Shown here piece by piece: positions 53,930-62,492 of a stretch of 64,000 nt of DNA; the stretch's first letter is position 1, and each line of letters starts with the position of its first letter. Position numbers and translations under genes: made by a program. The stretch comes from Deinococcus aquiradiocola (GTDB lineage Bacteria > Deinococcota > Deinococci > Deinococcales > Deinococcaceae), in NCBI RefSeq assembly GCF_014646915.1, contig NZ_BMOE01000004.1, forward strand, positions 1 through 64,000, written 5' to 3'. Under the pieces are notes generated by a model. The model had not been told where the DNA came from, did not search any database, and was given only the letters and a program-made list of their open reading frames with translations.

Positions 53930-56344
53930 TCAGGAGTGCAGTTCGTGGTCCATCAATCGCTCGTCGCTGACGCGCAGCAACTCCGGCACGCTGCGCGCGT
54001 CCACCGGGTAACGTGCCGTCCCCACCCGCGCGCCCGCCTGCGCGAACCCCGCCGCACGCAGGGCCAGCATGGCACGCCACACCCACTCCGCCGGGGTGCC
54101 CGGCACACCCGCCCCCACCCGCACGGGGCGGCACACGGCCACGAACTCGTCAATCCCGAGCCGGAACAGTTCGGCCCCGCCCGGCAGCGCCGCACGCAAC
54201 TCGTCTTCGGCCCGCGCACTCAGGGCTGCGCGGCCCGCCTCGCTCTGCCGGGACCGGTAGCCGCGCAGGCCCTGCACGTCCACCGACACCACCAGCAGTT
54301 CCTCGTCCGCGTCCGCCGCGCCGCGCAGCGCGCCCTCCAGCGCCGCGTTCAGCGTGCGGCGATTCCAGCTGCCGAGGGACGGTTCCGACACGCGGTCCAT
54401 CTCCAGCTCCCGCACGCGGTTCAGTCGCACCACCGCCGCACCGAACAGGCCCGCGACCGTCTCCAGCACCTCCCGTTCCGCCGGGTTCCACGGGCGGGAC
54501 GCGTACGCCGTGAGGCCCACCTCGCAGCGCCCGTCCCGCACCAGCAGCGGCAGGGCCGCCAGGCCACGCACGCGCACCGCCAGCAGTTCCGCCGTCAGGT
54601 CCCGGTCCGACAGGTACGCGTTGCGGTTCGTGACGCCGATCAGACGGTCGTACAGCCGGAACGGCAGGCCCATCTCGTGCAGGGCGCGCAGTTCGGGCGG
54701 CACCGCTCCCCGCTGACTGAGCGGCACGTACGTCGTGCCGTGCAGCTCCCACAGCACCACCCACGGTTCGGGCGCGTCCGTCAGCACGCGCAGCAGCGCG
54801 TCCAGGGCGGGGGCCGCCTCGGTCGTCAGCACGTCGCCCTGCACGGCCTGCGCGAGCTGCAGCAGGGCCTCCGCCTGACGGTGCGCCCGCACGGCCTCCC
54901 GCTCGGCGTGCACGCGGCCCGTCACGTCGTACCCCAGGCCCAGCATCCCGCCGCTGCTCCCGTACGCGCCCCGGACCGGCATGTAATGCACGTCGTACGT
55001 GCGGCCACCGGTCTCGACCACGTCGTCGAACTCCTCCCCCGCGATGGCGCGCCCCACGTTCCGCACGACCTGAGGGACGCCCGCGAAGGCCTCCTGCACG
55101 CCCTGCCCCAGCACCTGCATCCACGGCTGCGTGCCGATCCCGCTGCCGCGCATGGTGCGGAACACCCCGCCTGCGTCCGTCCCGAACAGGATGATGGGCG
55201 CACTCCCGAGCGCGAGTTCCAGCTGCACGCGGCCCGCGTCGAGTTCCTCCTGCTGATGGATCTGCAGGGACAGGTCGCGCATCATGCGGGCCGCCGATCC
55301 GATCAGGTCCCGCTGATGCTGCCGCCACGGCAGGTCCTGATGCAGGCGGCTGAGGACCATCACGTACCGCACCTCGCCTCGCCGTCCGACCGGCACGTAC
55401 GCCTGCGCGCGCACGCCGGCCTGCACCATGCCGATGTGGGCGCCCGGCGCATGCCCGTAATCGTTCACGAACAGCCCTTCCGGCAGCGACCGACCCGCCA
55501 CGTCCCACAGCTGCGTGCACTCGTCGCGGCGCAGGCCCCGGCTCACCTGCCGCGCGAAGCCCTCCGCGCGCGGCGAGTGCCACACCGGAAACACGAAGGC
55601 CCGGTCGTCGTACACGGCCACCAGCGAACCCAGATCCACGTTCACGACTGAGGCGCACAGGGCCGCGCCCTGCTCCAGCAGCTCGCCCACCCCGAGCCCC
55701 AGGTCGCTGAGGGCCGAGATGGCCTGCAGGGTCTGCGCGCCGGACAGCGCCTCCCTCAGGCTCTGCGACAGCAGGTCGCCCGCGTTCCGCTGGCGTTCCA
55801 GCGCCACCTGCCCGGCCTGCAGGCGCTGCTGATCCGCGGCGAGGTCCGCCAGGGCCGACAGGTCGGCGAGCAGTCCCGCGTCCGGCACGCCCCCCGCGAC
55901 CGTGCCGAACAGGCACAGCGCGCCCAGCAGTGCCCCGCCCGGCAGCCGGACCGGCAGCGTCACGAAGGCCCGCACGCCATGCTCCTTCACGAGCGAGTGC
56001 GCGGCCCAGTCGGCGTGACGCGCGGCGTCCGGCACCACCAGCACCTCACCGCCCGCCACGAGGTCCAGCGCGAACGCCAGCAGCTCCTCCGGCCCCACCG
56101 ACCCGGACAGGCGCTCCACTCCGAGCGTCACGCCCCCCGACCACTCCCCGGGCAGGCCGGCCAGCGCCCCCGCCGGAAAGCCCGACAGCCGCACGGCGAC
56201 GCCCAGCAGTCGCCGCAGGGACGCGTCCGGGTCCGGCAGCGCGTCTCCCGCCGCGACGTCCGGCACGTCGTCCAGCGGGCAGGGCAGCGCCTCGGTCTGC
56301 GGCGAACGTGACGATGCCTGTGGTTTACGCCCCCCCTTCGTCAT
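53930..56344 (-). CDS. GAF/PAS sensor protein with degenerate GGDEF domain
   Basis: An 804-residue soluble sensor. Order: GAF-like (about 40-175), GAF (195-355), PAS-like (about 370-470, ending GLGYDVTGRVHAEREA), GAF (480-640) and a C-terminal GGDEF-like region whose signature reads FRLGIDEFVAV instead of GGDEF, while the metal/nucleotide motif DxDxFKxxND is replaced by VDVQGLRGYRSRQ. It is therefore unlikely to make cyclic-di-GMP and may bind nucleotides or proteins. The ATG has TATGCT about five bases upstream. Confidence 0.75.
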   Translation of the reverse strand: MTKGGRKPQASSRSPQTEALPCPLDDVPDVAAGDALPDPDASLRRLLGVAVRLSGFPAGALAGLPGEWSGGVTLGVERLSGSVGPEELLAFALDLVAGGEVLVVPDAARHADWAAHSLVKEHGVRAFVTLPVRLPGGALLGALCLFGTVAGGVPDAGLLADLSALADLAADQQRLQAGQVALERQRNAGDLLSQSLREALSGAQTLQAISALSDLGLGVGELLEQGAALCASVVNVDLGSLVAVYDDRAFVFPVWHSPRAEGFARQVSRGLRRDECTQLWDVAGRSLPEGLFVNDYGHAPGAHIGMVQAGVRAQAYVPVGRRGEVRYVMVLSRLHQDLPWRQHQRDLIGSAARMMRDLSLQIHQQEELDAGRVQLELALGSAPIILFGTDAGGVFRTMRGSGIGTQPWMQVLGQGVQEAFAGVPQVVRNVGRAIAGEEFDDVVETGGRTYDVHYMPVRGAYGSSGGMLGLGYDVTGRVHAEREAVRAHRQAEALLQLAQAVQGDVLTTEAAPALDALLRVLTDAPEPWVVLWELHGTTYVPLSQRGAVPPELRALHEMGLPFRLYDRLIGVTNRNAYLSDRDLTAELLAVRVRGLAALPLLVRDGRCEVGLTAYASRPWNPAEREVLETVAGLFGAAVVRLNRVRELEMDRVSEPSLGSWNRRTLNAALEGALRGAADADEELLVVSVDVQGLRGYRSRQSEAGRAALSARAEDELRAALPGGAELFRLGIDEFVAVCRPVRVGAGVPGTPAEWVWRAMLALRAAGFAQAGARVGTARYPVDARSVPELLRVSDERLMDHELHS

Positions 56345-56448
56345 GCCCCAGCATACGACGCGTCACCCCTCCCGCCCGTCCATTTCGGGACAGCGGACCG
56401 GGACACTCGGCACAGCACGCGCCTCCCCCCTCCCCTACAATGGGTCCC

Positions 56449-57228
56449 GTGACCGGACAACGCCGCACCAGCACGCAGACGCGCCCCAGCAGCGGCCACC
56501 AGGTCGCCTGGACCCGCATCGCGAAATTCGGGCTGGACGTGCTGTTCACGTTCGTGCTCCCCTACGCCCTCCTGAACCCCCGCCCCTTCCACCTTCCGGA
56601 CCTCACGGCACTGCTCGGTGTGTACGGCGTGTACGTGCTGGCGGGCCTGCTGCCCACCATCTACATCGTGTGGGACACCGCCAGGCACCGCGTCCTGAAC
56701 CCCTTCGCGGTGTTCATGCTGGCGGGCGCGCTGAGCGGCGCCGTCGTCAGCTTCCTGCGCCTGGACGGCGTGGCGTTCGCCCTGAAGGACGCGCTGCATT
56801 CTGGCCTGCTGGTGCTCGTGTGCCTCGTGTCGCTCGCCGTGCGGCGGCCCCTGTTCGAGTTCCTGTTCTTCGGGGTGGTCGCCCCCGAGACGCCCGAACG
56901 CTCCAGGCTGCTGAGTGCCGCGCTGTCCCAGCCCGCCGTGCGCCACGCGCTCGCCGGGGCGACGTGGCTGGTGGCCCTCAAAGCGCTGCTGCTGGGAATC
57001 GGCAGTTACGTGGTCGCCATCCATTACGTGACGCTGCCGTTCGGGACGCCCGCCTTCAACGCGCAGGTCGCGACCGCGCACGCCATCACCTTCCCGATGG
57101 CGATGGTGCTGGACGCGCTGTTCTACGCGTGGGCCGCGTACCTGACGGTGCAGGCCACCCGGCGGCTCACCGGCGGACGCGCGTGGCCGTGGCAGCAGGG
57201 CTTCTGGCACGAACTCGAAACGCTGTAA
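56449..57228 (+). CDS. Integral membrane protein, VC0807-like
   Basis: A 259-residue protein with six hydrophobic helices and a conserved-looking ALLNPRPFHLPDLTAL segment, typical of a small family of uncharacterised membrane proteins. GTG at 56449 lies seven bases after TACAAT (56436-56441). The last codons and stop are tandemly duplicated downstream (32-bp period). Confidence 0.65.
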   Translation: MTGQRRTSTQTRPSSGHQVAWTRIAKFGLDVLFTFVLPYALLNPRPFHLPDLTALLGVYGVYVLAGLLPTIYIVWDTARHRVLNPFAVFMLAGALSGAVVSFLRLDGVAFALKDALHSGLLVLVCLVSLAVRRPLFEFLFFGVVAPETPERSRLLSAALSQPAVRHALAGATWLVALKALLLGIGSYVVAIHYVTLPFGTPAFNAQVATAHAITFPMAMVLDALFYAWAAYLTVQATRRLTGGRAWPWQQGFWHELETL

Positions 57229-57306
57229 CCTGCGACCACGCCGAACTCGAAACGCTGTAATCCCAGACCACGCCGAACCTGGAACCCCCGTGGCCCCGGC
57301 CACACG
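57211..57306 (+). repeat. 32-bp tandem duplication across a stop codon
   Basis: GAACTCGAAACGCTGTAA at 57211 is repeated exactly at 57243, with ACCACGCC at the same phase; a decayed third unit starts at 57275 (GAACCTGGAA). The first unit contains the stop codon of the membrane protein gene. Confidence 0.75.
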
Positions 57307-57413
57307 CGACCCCGCAGGACCGTGACTGCCGCCCGCGCCGACCGGGCGGCGACTGCTATACTTCCCAGGTTATCCCGCAGCCCACAGGTAGGGGGCGCGG
57401 AAGGGAGAATGCC

Positions 57414-58509
57414 ATGCAGGAACTGCTAGAAAAACTGGCCTCACTCCGGGAGTACCTTTGACATTCCCGGCAAAACGCGCAGGCTGAACGAACTCGACCG
57501 CGACCTGTCCGACCCGGACCTGTGGAGCAACCCCGAACGGGCCCGCAAGGTCAACCAGGAGGCCGGCAGCCTCCGGCGCATCACCGACATCTACGGCCGC
57601 CTGCAGAGCGACGCGACCGGCCTGAACGAGATGCTGGAACTCGCGGACGACAGCGAACGCGAGATGCTCGCCGAGGAACAGACGAACCTCGAACAGCAGA
57701 TCGACGACCTGTACCGCGAGACGCTCTTCACCATGAAGCACGCCGACGCGGCCGCCATCGTGCGCGTCAAGAGCGGCGCGGGCGGCACCGAGAGCATGGA
57801 CTGGGCCGGGATGCTGGAACGCATGTTCATGCGCTGGGGTGAACGGCGCGGGTACAAGGTCGAGCTGATCGACCAGCAGGACGGCGATCAGGCGGGCATC
57901 ACCAGCGCCGAATTCATCATCCGGGGCGAACGCGCGTACGGCATGCTCGCGCCGGAGCACGGCGTGCACCGCCTCGTGCGCGTGTCGCCCTTCGACAGCA
58001 ACAACCGCCGTCACACGTCGTTCGCGTCGGTGGACGTGGTGCCGGAAGTGCCGCCGGAAGAGATCAACATTCACATTCCGGACAGCGACCTGCGCCGCGA
58101 CGTGTTCCGCTCGCAGGGCGCGGGCGGTCAGGGCGTGAACACCACCGACTCCGCCGTGCGCCTCACGCACCTTCCGACCGGCATCGCCGTCGCCTCGCAG
58201 GTGACGCGAAGCCAGATCAAGAACCACGAGATCGCGCTGCAGATCCTCAAGCAGCGCCTGTACGACATCGAACTGAAGAAGCGCGAGGCCGAGGAGATGG
58301 CCGCGCGCGGCGAGCAGAAGAAGATCGAGTGGGGAAACCAGATCCGCAGTTACGTGCTCGACAAGCAGTACGTCAAGGACCACCGCACGGGCGTGATGCG
58401 TCACGACTCCGGCAACATCCTCGACGGTGACCTCGACGAGTTCATGTGGGCGGGCCTGGAATGGATGGCCGGGAAACGCAGCGCCGAGGAACTCGGAGAC
58501 GACGAGTAA
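57414..58509 (+). CDS. prfB: Peptide chain release factor 2 with programmed +1 frameshift
   Basis: Release factor 2, reading UGA and UAA stops; 364 residues after frameshifting. Fifteen codons from ATG 57414 end at CTT-TGA (57456-57461); a +1 shift to GAC at 57460 joins the main frame. GGGAG three bases before CTT serves as the internal ribosome site. The anticodon-like motif is HRLVRVSPFDSNN and GGQ is at residues 237-239. TATACT at 57357-57362 is the promoter -10 box, and AGGGAG precedes the ATG. Confidence 0.95.
57447..57462 (+). promoter_or_regulatory. RF2 programmed frameshift site
   Basis: CGGGAG-TAC-CTT-TGA-C: Shine-Dalgarno-like GGGAG, three-base spacer, slippery CTT, in-frame TGA followed by C, as in other bacterial prfB genes. 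RF2 shortage increases shifting, giving autoregulation. Confidence 0.93.
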
Positions 58510-58548
58510 ACCGACGTCGCGGGGCACTCGGCGAGCAGCGCGAGTGAA

Positions 58549-58591
58549 ACGAGGGAGGGCCAGGAACGGAAACGTCCTGGCCCTCCCTCGT
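58549..58591. terminator. Bidirectional terminator between prfB and the LdrP-like gene
   Basis: 58550-58565 is the exact reverse complement of 58575-58590 (16-bp stem). Confidence 0.7.
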
Positions 58592-58624
58592 CTGCTCAGG
58601 CGACCGCTTCCGCGTGTGGCGCGG

Positions 58625-59308
58625 TCAGGTGAGGTTGCGGGTCGGGCCGGGGCCGGGGTGGGCGGTCTCGGTGTCGCTGAGCAGGTCGAGGCCCGCCAGT
58701 TCCCGCAGGGCGCTCAGGTCGAGGAGCGTGATGTGCCGGTAACCTGTCTCGACGAGGCCCGCGTCGCGCAGGTCCGTCACGACCTTGCTGACGCTCTCGC
58801 GGGTGCTGCCGCTGCCCTCGGCGAGCAGTTCGTGCGTGGCGCGCACGTACAGGCGGTTGTCGGCGTCTTCCGAGCCGAGCGGCGTGTCGGACAGTTCCAG
58901 CAGGTACCGGACCACGCGGTGCTTCAGGTCGCCGGACTGCAGGTGCACCTCGTGCAGCATCGCGCGGCGAAGCTGCTGCCCCATGCTGCGCGACAGGTCC
59001 AGCAGCTCGCGTTCCGACAGGGCGGCAGGGTCGTACACGTACAGGCTGGCGGACGTGAGCGCCTCGGCCGAGTAGCGGTGCGGGAGGGGCGTCTGTCCGG
59101 GCGCGACGAGGCTGTCTTCCCCGAAGTAATCGCCGGGCAGGACGTGCCGCAGGGTGACGGTACGGCCACGGGGCGTCACCTGATACAGGCGGATGAGGCC
59201 GGTGTCGGCGCGGTACAGGACGCGCGTCGTCTCGCCCTGCGCGTAGATGCGCTCACCGCGCGCCACGCGGATGCGTGCCGGGGTGGCCGCGTCCCGTTCG
59301 GCGCTCAC
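58625..59308 (-). CDS. CRP/FNR-family regulator, LdrP-like
   Basis: A 227-residue CRP-type activator: cyclic-nucleotide-fold segment RIYAQGETTRVLYRADTGLIRLYQ, GDYFGEDSL, then the winged helix with HELLAEGSGSTRESVSKVVTDLR. Its GTG start overlaps the stop of the CarH-like gene, so the two are one operon. In Thermus thermophilus the light-responsive LitR/CarH gene is paired with the CRP gene ldrP, whose product activates carotenoid and photolyase genes. The same pairing here suggests a light or oxidative response. Confidence 0.82.
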   Translation of the reverse strand: MSAERDAATPARIRVARGERIYAQGETTRVLYRADTGLIRLYQVTPRGRTVTLRHVLPGDYFGEDSLVAPGQTPLPHRYSAEALTSASLYVYDPAALSERELLDLSRSMGQQLRRAMLHEVHLQSGDLKHRVVRYLLELSDTPLGSEDADNRLYVRATHELLAEGSGSTRESVSKVVTDLRDAGLVETGYRHITLLDLSALRELAGLDLLSDTETAHPGPGPTRNLT

Positions 59309-60240
59309 GCGTCCATCCCTCCCGGCATGAGGGTGCTGTCCTGGGTGCCGGTGCCCGCGTCCTGCAGCCACTGCACGAGCAGGTCGGCCGCTTCCGTCGC
59401 GGACCGCCCGAGGGTGCGGCCCCCGAGGTCGCGGGCAGTGTCGGCGTGCATGTTGATCATCTGCCCGCCGTAGAAGACGGGCACGGTGAGGCCCACGAAG
59501 TCGGGAAGCTGTTCGCGCAGCGCCGCCAGCGATTCCTGCGTGTTCACGGTCATCAGGACGGCGCGCGCCCCGACCATCCGTGCGTACACCGCGATGTCCG
59601 CCAGGGGTGTGTTGCCGCCCAGGTAGTGCACGCGCACGCCCCGGCGGCGCAGCACGACGGCCAGCATCATCAGGCCGATCTCGTGGTGCTCGCCCGGCCC
59701 GCACGCGGCGACGACGGCCGGGCCGAGGTCGTTCAGGCCCGCCGCTTCCAGCAGCTGTGACAGTCGGACCTTCAGGAAGGCGGACGCCTGGTGCTCGTGC
59801 GCGACCGTGATCTCGCCGCGCTCCCACAGGATCCCGATGCGGGACAGGGCGGGCTGCATGAGTTCGATCATGACCTGCTCGGTGGAGTTGACGGCGTGCG
59901 CCTGACTCAGCAGACGGCTCGCCTCGGCGTGATCGGGACGCAGGAGGGCCGCGACGAGGTCGTCCACGAGGGGCGACGTTTCGGGCGGGGGCGCCGCGAA
60001 GTGCTCACGTGCGAGCTCCACTGCGCGGCTCACGGGGACGCCCTCGTCCTGCCGTGCCTGAATGAACGCGATGCAGCTCAGGTCGAGCGGGCTGTACATG
60101 CGGTACCCGCCCGCCGTGCGCGACGGGCTGGGAAAGCCGTAACGGCGCTCCCACTGGCGCAGGGTGGTGGCCGGGACGCCCGTACGGGTCTCGACTTCGC
60201 TGGCAGTGTACAGGGGGGTGGTGGCGAGGGCACTGGACAT
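59305..60240 (-). CDS. CarH/LitR-like MerR-family B12-binding photoreceptor repressor
   Basis: A 311-residue protein: N-terminal MerR helix-turn-helix (YTASEVETRTGVPATTLRQWERRYG), then a helical bundle and a Rossmann cobalamin domain. The light-sensing motif W139-x9-E149-H150 is intact and the cobalamin ligand motif E184-x-H186-x2-G189 is present. In CarH, adenosylcobalamin in the dark makes a DNA-binding tetramer that light breaks. The residue after W139 is Glu, where T. thermophilus CarH has H132. The start is ATG 60240, with ATG 60255 as alternative. Confidence 0.85.
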   Translation of the reverse strand: MSSALATTPLYTASEVETRTGVPATTLRQWERRYGFPSPSRTAGGYRMYSPLDLSCIAFIQARQDEGVPVSRAVELAREHFAAPPPETSPLVDDLVAALLRPDHAEASRLLSQAHAVNSTEQVMIELMQPALSRIGILWERGEITVAHEHQASAFLKVRLSQLLEAAGLNDLGPAVVAACGPGEHHEIGLMMLAVVLRRRGVRVHYLGGNTPLADIAVYARMVGARAVLMTVNTQESLAALREQLPDFVGLTVPVFYGGQMINMHADTARDLGGRTLGRSATEAADLLVQWLQDAGTGTQDSTLMPGGMDA

Positions 60241-60251
60241 AGGTCTGAGGC

Positions 60252-60290
60252 CCATTAAGCCACGTCAGTACGCCGTCAACCGTACCAACG
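60252..60290 (-). promoter_or_regulatory. Candidate CarH promoter/operator
   Basis: CGTCA occurs at 60263 and 60274, 11 bp apart, matching the 11-bp repeat spacing of CarH operators. On the minus strand TTGACG (60279-60274) could be the -35 box with TAATGG as a weak -10. Autorepression is inferred. Confidence 0.35.
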
Positions 60291-60358
60291 GGTGCAGTGC
60301 TGAGCGGTCGGAAGGGAGCGCACGCGGGACGCCCCCGGCCGCCCCTCCAAGCGGCGCT

Positions 60359-60697
60359 TCACTTGCTGCTGAAGCCCTTCTGCACGTCGTCCACGTACTG
60401 GTCGGCGAGGTCCGAGTCGGGGCCGGCCACCACGATGTACGCGAGGCCCTTGTCGGCCACGCAGCGGAACAGGACGCTGTAGTCCTCCTGATCCGCGAAC
60501 ACCGATTCGCCCGACACCTCGAAGTTGACGGTGAAGCCCGCCTTCTTGACGGCGGTCGTCGCCTGCTGGATGCAGCGGGCCTTGCTGCCCGTCATGTCGA
60601 GCCAGGTGTTCGACATGCCCACGCCCGTCGCCAGTCCCGTCCCGAGCAGTCCTGCAGCCACGCACGCCAGCACCCGCGTCCCGAAGTGTCGATTCAT
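60359..60697 (-). CDS. Small secreted hypothetical protein
   Basis: A 112-residue protein with a classical signal peptide (MNRHFGTRVLACVAAGLLGTG) and two cysteines (RCIQQ and FRCVAD) that may form a disulfide. ATG at 60697 has GAGGTG six bases upstream and TACACT as a promoter box about 20 bases up. Function unknown. Confidence 0.65.
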   Translation of the reverse strand: MNRHFGTRVLACVAAGLLGTGLATGVGMSNTWLDMTGSKARCIQQATTAVKKAGFTVNFEVSGESVFADQEDYSVLFRCVADKGLAYIVVAGPDSDLADQYVDDVQKGFSSK

Positions 60698-60753
60698 GGT
60701 GTTCACCTCAGGTCCAGTGTACGGTCCGGGCCTGCGGGCGTGCCAGCTCTGGT

Positions 60754-60941
60754 CATCCGGTGTTGATCCGATTTCAGAGGCGCCGGAAACGGCGCCGGCA
60801 TTCCTTCCTGGGCGGACGCGCCCATGACCGGCACGACTCCGCAGGAGAGGACGCCTGCCCGCTGCCCTTTCCTGCGGAACGTACCCGTCGATGCTCGCTT
60901 CACTCGGCTGAACGCCGAGCGTTCAGCTCAGTATGGGATCA
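60754..60941 (-). repeat. Dispersed repeat copy 4 (full length)
   Basis: Begins GTTGATCCGATTTCAG and ends GGGATCA. The GGATCA end contains the stop codon of tdk (60939-60941). Hairpin GCTGAACGC/GCGTTCAGC at 60907-60927 with a three-base loop, and a second stem TGGGC/GCCCA. Same block order as copy 2. Confidence 0.75.
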
Positions 60942-61550
60942 GTCACCGACGACGTGATGCACGCGGCAGCGCGCCTCGTACGATTCGGCCGCGCCGACCA
61001 TCACGACCGGGTCGCCGCGCCGCGCGGGCTGACCGCCGATCAGTCGTTGCGTGCGCGTGGCGGGCGCGCCGCACACCACGCAGATCGCGGTGAGCTTCTC
61101 GACGCTCTCCGCGCGGGACAGCAGGTCCGGCATCACCCCGAACGGTTCCGCCCGGAAGTCCAGGTCCAGACCCGCCAGGATCACGCGCACGCCCTGGTCC
61201 GCGAGTTCCAGCGCGAGCGGCACGAGTCCCGCGTCGAAGAACTGCGCCTCGTCGAACCCCACCACGTCCGGCAGGCCAGGCTCGCCCAGGTCGAGCAGTT
61301 CGCCGTGACCGCGCAGCAGTTCACGTACCTGCGCGGTGCTGTGCGCGGCGATGGCAGGCGTGACGCGGCCCGCGTGACTGGCGACGTGCGTGCTGTGGTA
61401 GCGGTCGTCGATGGCGGGCTTGAAGACCGCGACGCGCTGGCGCGCGATCACCGCGCGGTTCAGGCGACGGATGAGTTCCTCGCTCTTGCCGCTGAACATG
61501 GGACCGACGATCACCTCCAGATGACCGCCGTGATAGGGAGACTTGAGCAT
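60939..61550 (-). CDS. tdk: Thymidine kinase
   Basis: A 203-residue type II thymidine kinase for pyrimidine salvage. P-loop VGPMFSGKSEELIRRL at the N-terminus, FDEAQFF, and a zinc-binding lasso region with CVVCG; the last pair is CRVH, so one zinc ligand is His as in some homologues. TATTCT lies ten bases before the ATG. The stop codon is inside dispersed-repeat copy 4. Confidence 0.93.
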   Translation of the reverse strand: MLKSPYHGGHLEVIVGPMFSGKSEELIRRLNRAVIARQRVAVFKPAIDDRYHSTHVASHAGRVTPAIAAHSTAQVRELLRGHGELLDLGEPGLPDVVGFDEAQFFDAGLVPLALELADQGVRVILAGLDLDFRAEPFGVMPDLLSRAESVEKLTAICVVCGAPATRTQRLIGGQPARRGDPVVMVGAAESYEARCRVHHVVGD

Positions 61551-61673
61551 GACGCCGGGGAGAATATCAGGCCCGGCGGCCTTCGCGCGCCCTGCCGTCC
61601 CGGCCTGCCGTATTTACGGGGCGTTTACGGGCTGCCCTCTACCCTGAAGGTGCCACTCTGGAGGGAGCACGGT

Positions 61674-61853
61674 ATGAGCAACACCTCATCGGATCGGGAG
61701 ACGAAGGGCGCGTACGTGAGACCCCAGGTCAAACACCTGGGCGTCTGGTCGGCGCTCACCCTGCAGTTCTCTCAAATCACCCACCTCCCGGGCGAGTCGG
61801 TCCTGTACGGCAGCATGTACGGAACCGTCCGTCCGGACGACACTTCGATCTGA
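61674..61853 (+). CDS. Small peptide with lasso-type RiPP leader motif
   Basis: A 59-residue peptide. Residues 14-29 match the lasso-leader recognition motif Y-x2-P-x-L-x3-G-x5-T (here YVRPQVKHLGVWSALT, with Val in place of Leu). The remaining 30 residues start QFSQITHLPGE and end RPDDTSI. A canonical lasso core needs Asp/Glu at position 7-9 of the core, which is absent (the first is at about 11). GGAGG lies nine bases before the ATG. No lasso protease, cyclase or RRE gene is in the window. Confidence 0.55.
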   Translation: MSNTSSDRETKGAYVRPQVKHLGVWSALTLQFSQITHLPGESVLYGSMYGTVRPDDTSI

Positions 61854-61919
61854 AAGGAACGCGCGCTCCACCCGGGGGGGAACGGAGGCGCGGTGCTCGA
61901 CCAGTCGAAACCCAGCTGC

Positions 61920-61955
61920 ACGGCGGGCCTGAACGTCACTGTTCAGGCCCGCCGT
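61920..61955. terminator. Perfect 15-bp hairpin after the small peptide gene
   Basis: 61920-61934 pairs exactly with 61941-61955 around a six-base loop. No T-run follows on either strand, so it may be an mRNA-stabilising hairpin rather than a terminator. Confidence 0.5.
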
Positions 61956-61981
61956 CCTGCACCGCCCGCGGGGCAGCGAAG

Positions 61982-62023
61982 AGAAAGAAAGCGGGCCGCC
62001 CTGGGAGTTCCCGGGTGGCCCGC
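61982..62023 (-). terminator. Terminator of rpmE
   Basis: GCGGGCC (61991-61997) pairs with GGCCCGC (62017-62023), with additional inner pairs. On the minus strand it runs into TTTCTTTCTC. Confidence 0.7.
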
Positions 62024-62039
62024 CGCGTCCGAAGAACGC

Positions 62040-62258
<219 letters not shown>

Positions 62259-62492
62259 GGTGTCCTCCGCCGTCACGTCTGGCAGGCCTGAACGGCTGCG
62301 GGTGCGTAACGGGCAACCCTGGAAGTGTACCACACCTGCCCGGCCCGGAAGTGTGGCGGGCACCGGAACGGCGAACGGCGCGCGCCTCCCGCATGACGGG
62401 GACCACGCTTTCATGTCGCGCAGCTGAACTTCCCACCTTCATGATGTCATCCGCTCTGGACGGCAGCCGAAAATCGTGTTGTGCTGTAGGGA

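Noticed and set aside
61674..61853. Calling the small peptide a true lasso peptide
   Set aside because: No acidic residue at core position 7-9 and no processing genes; only the leader motif is supported.
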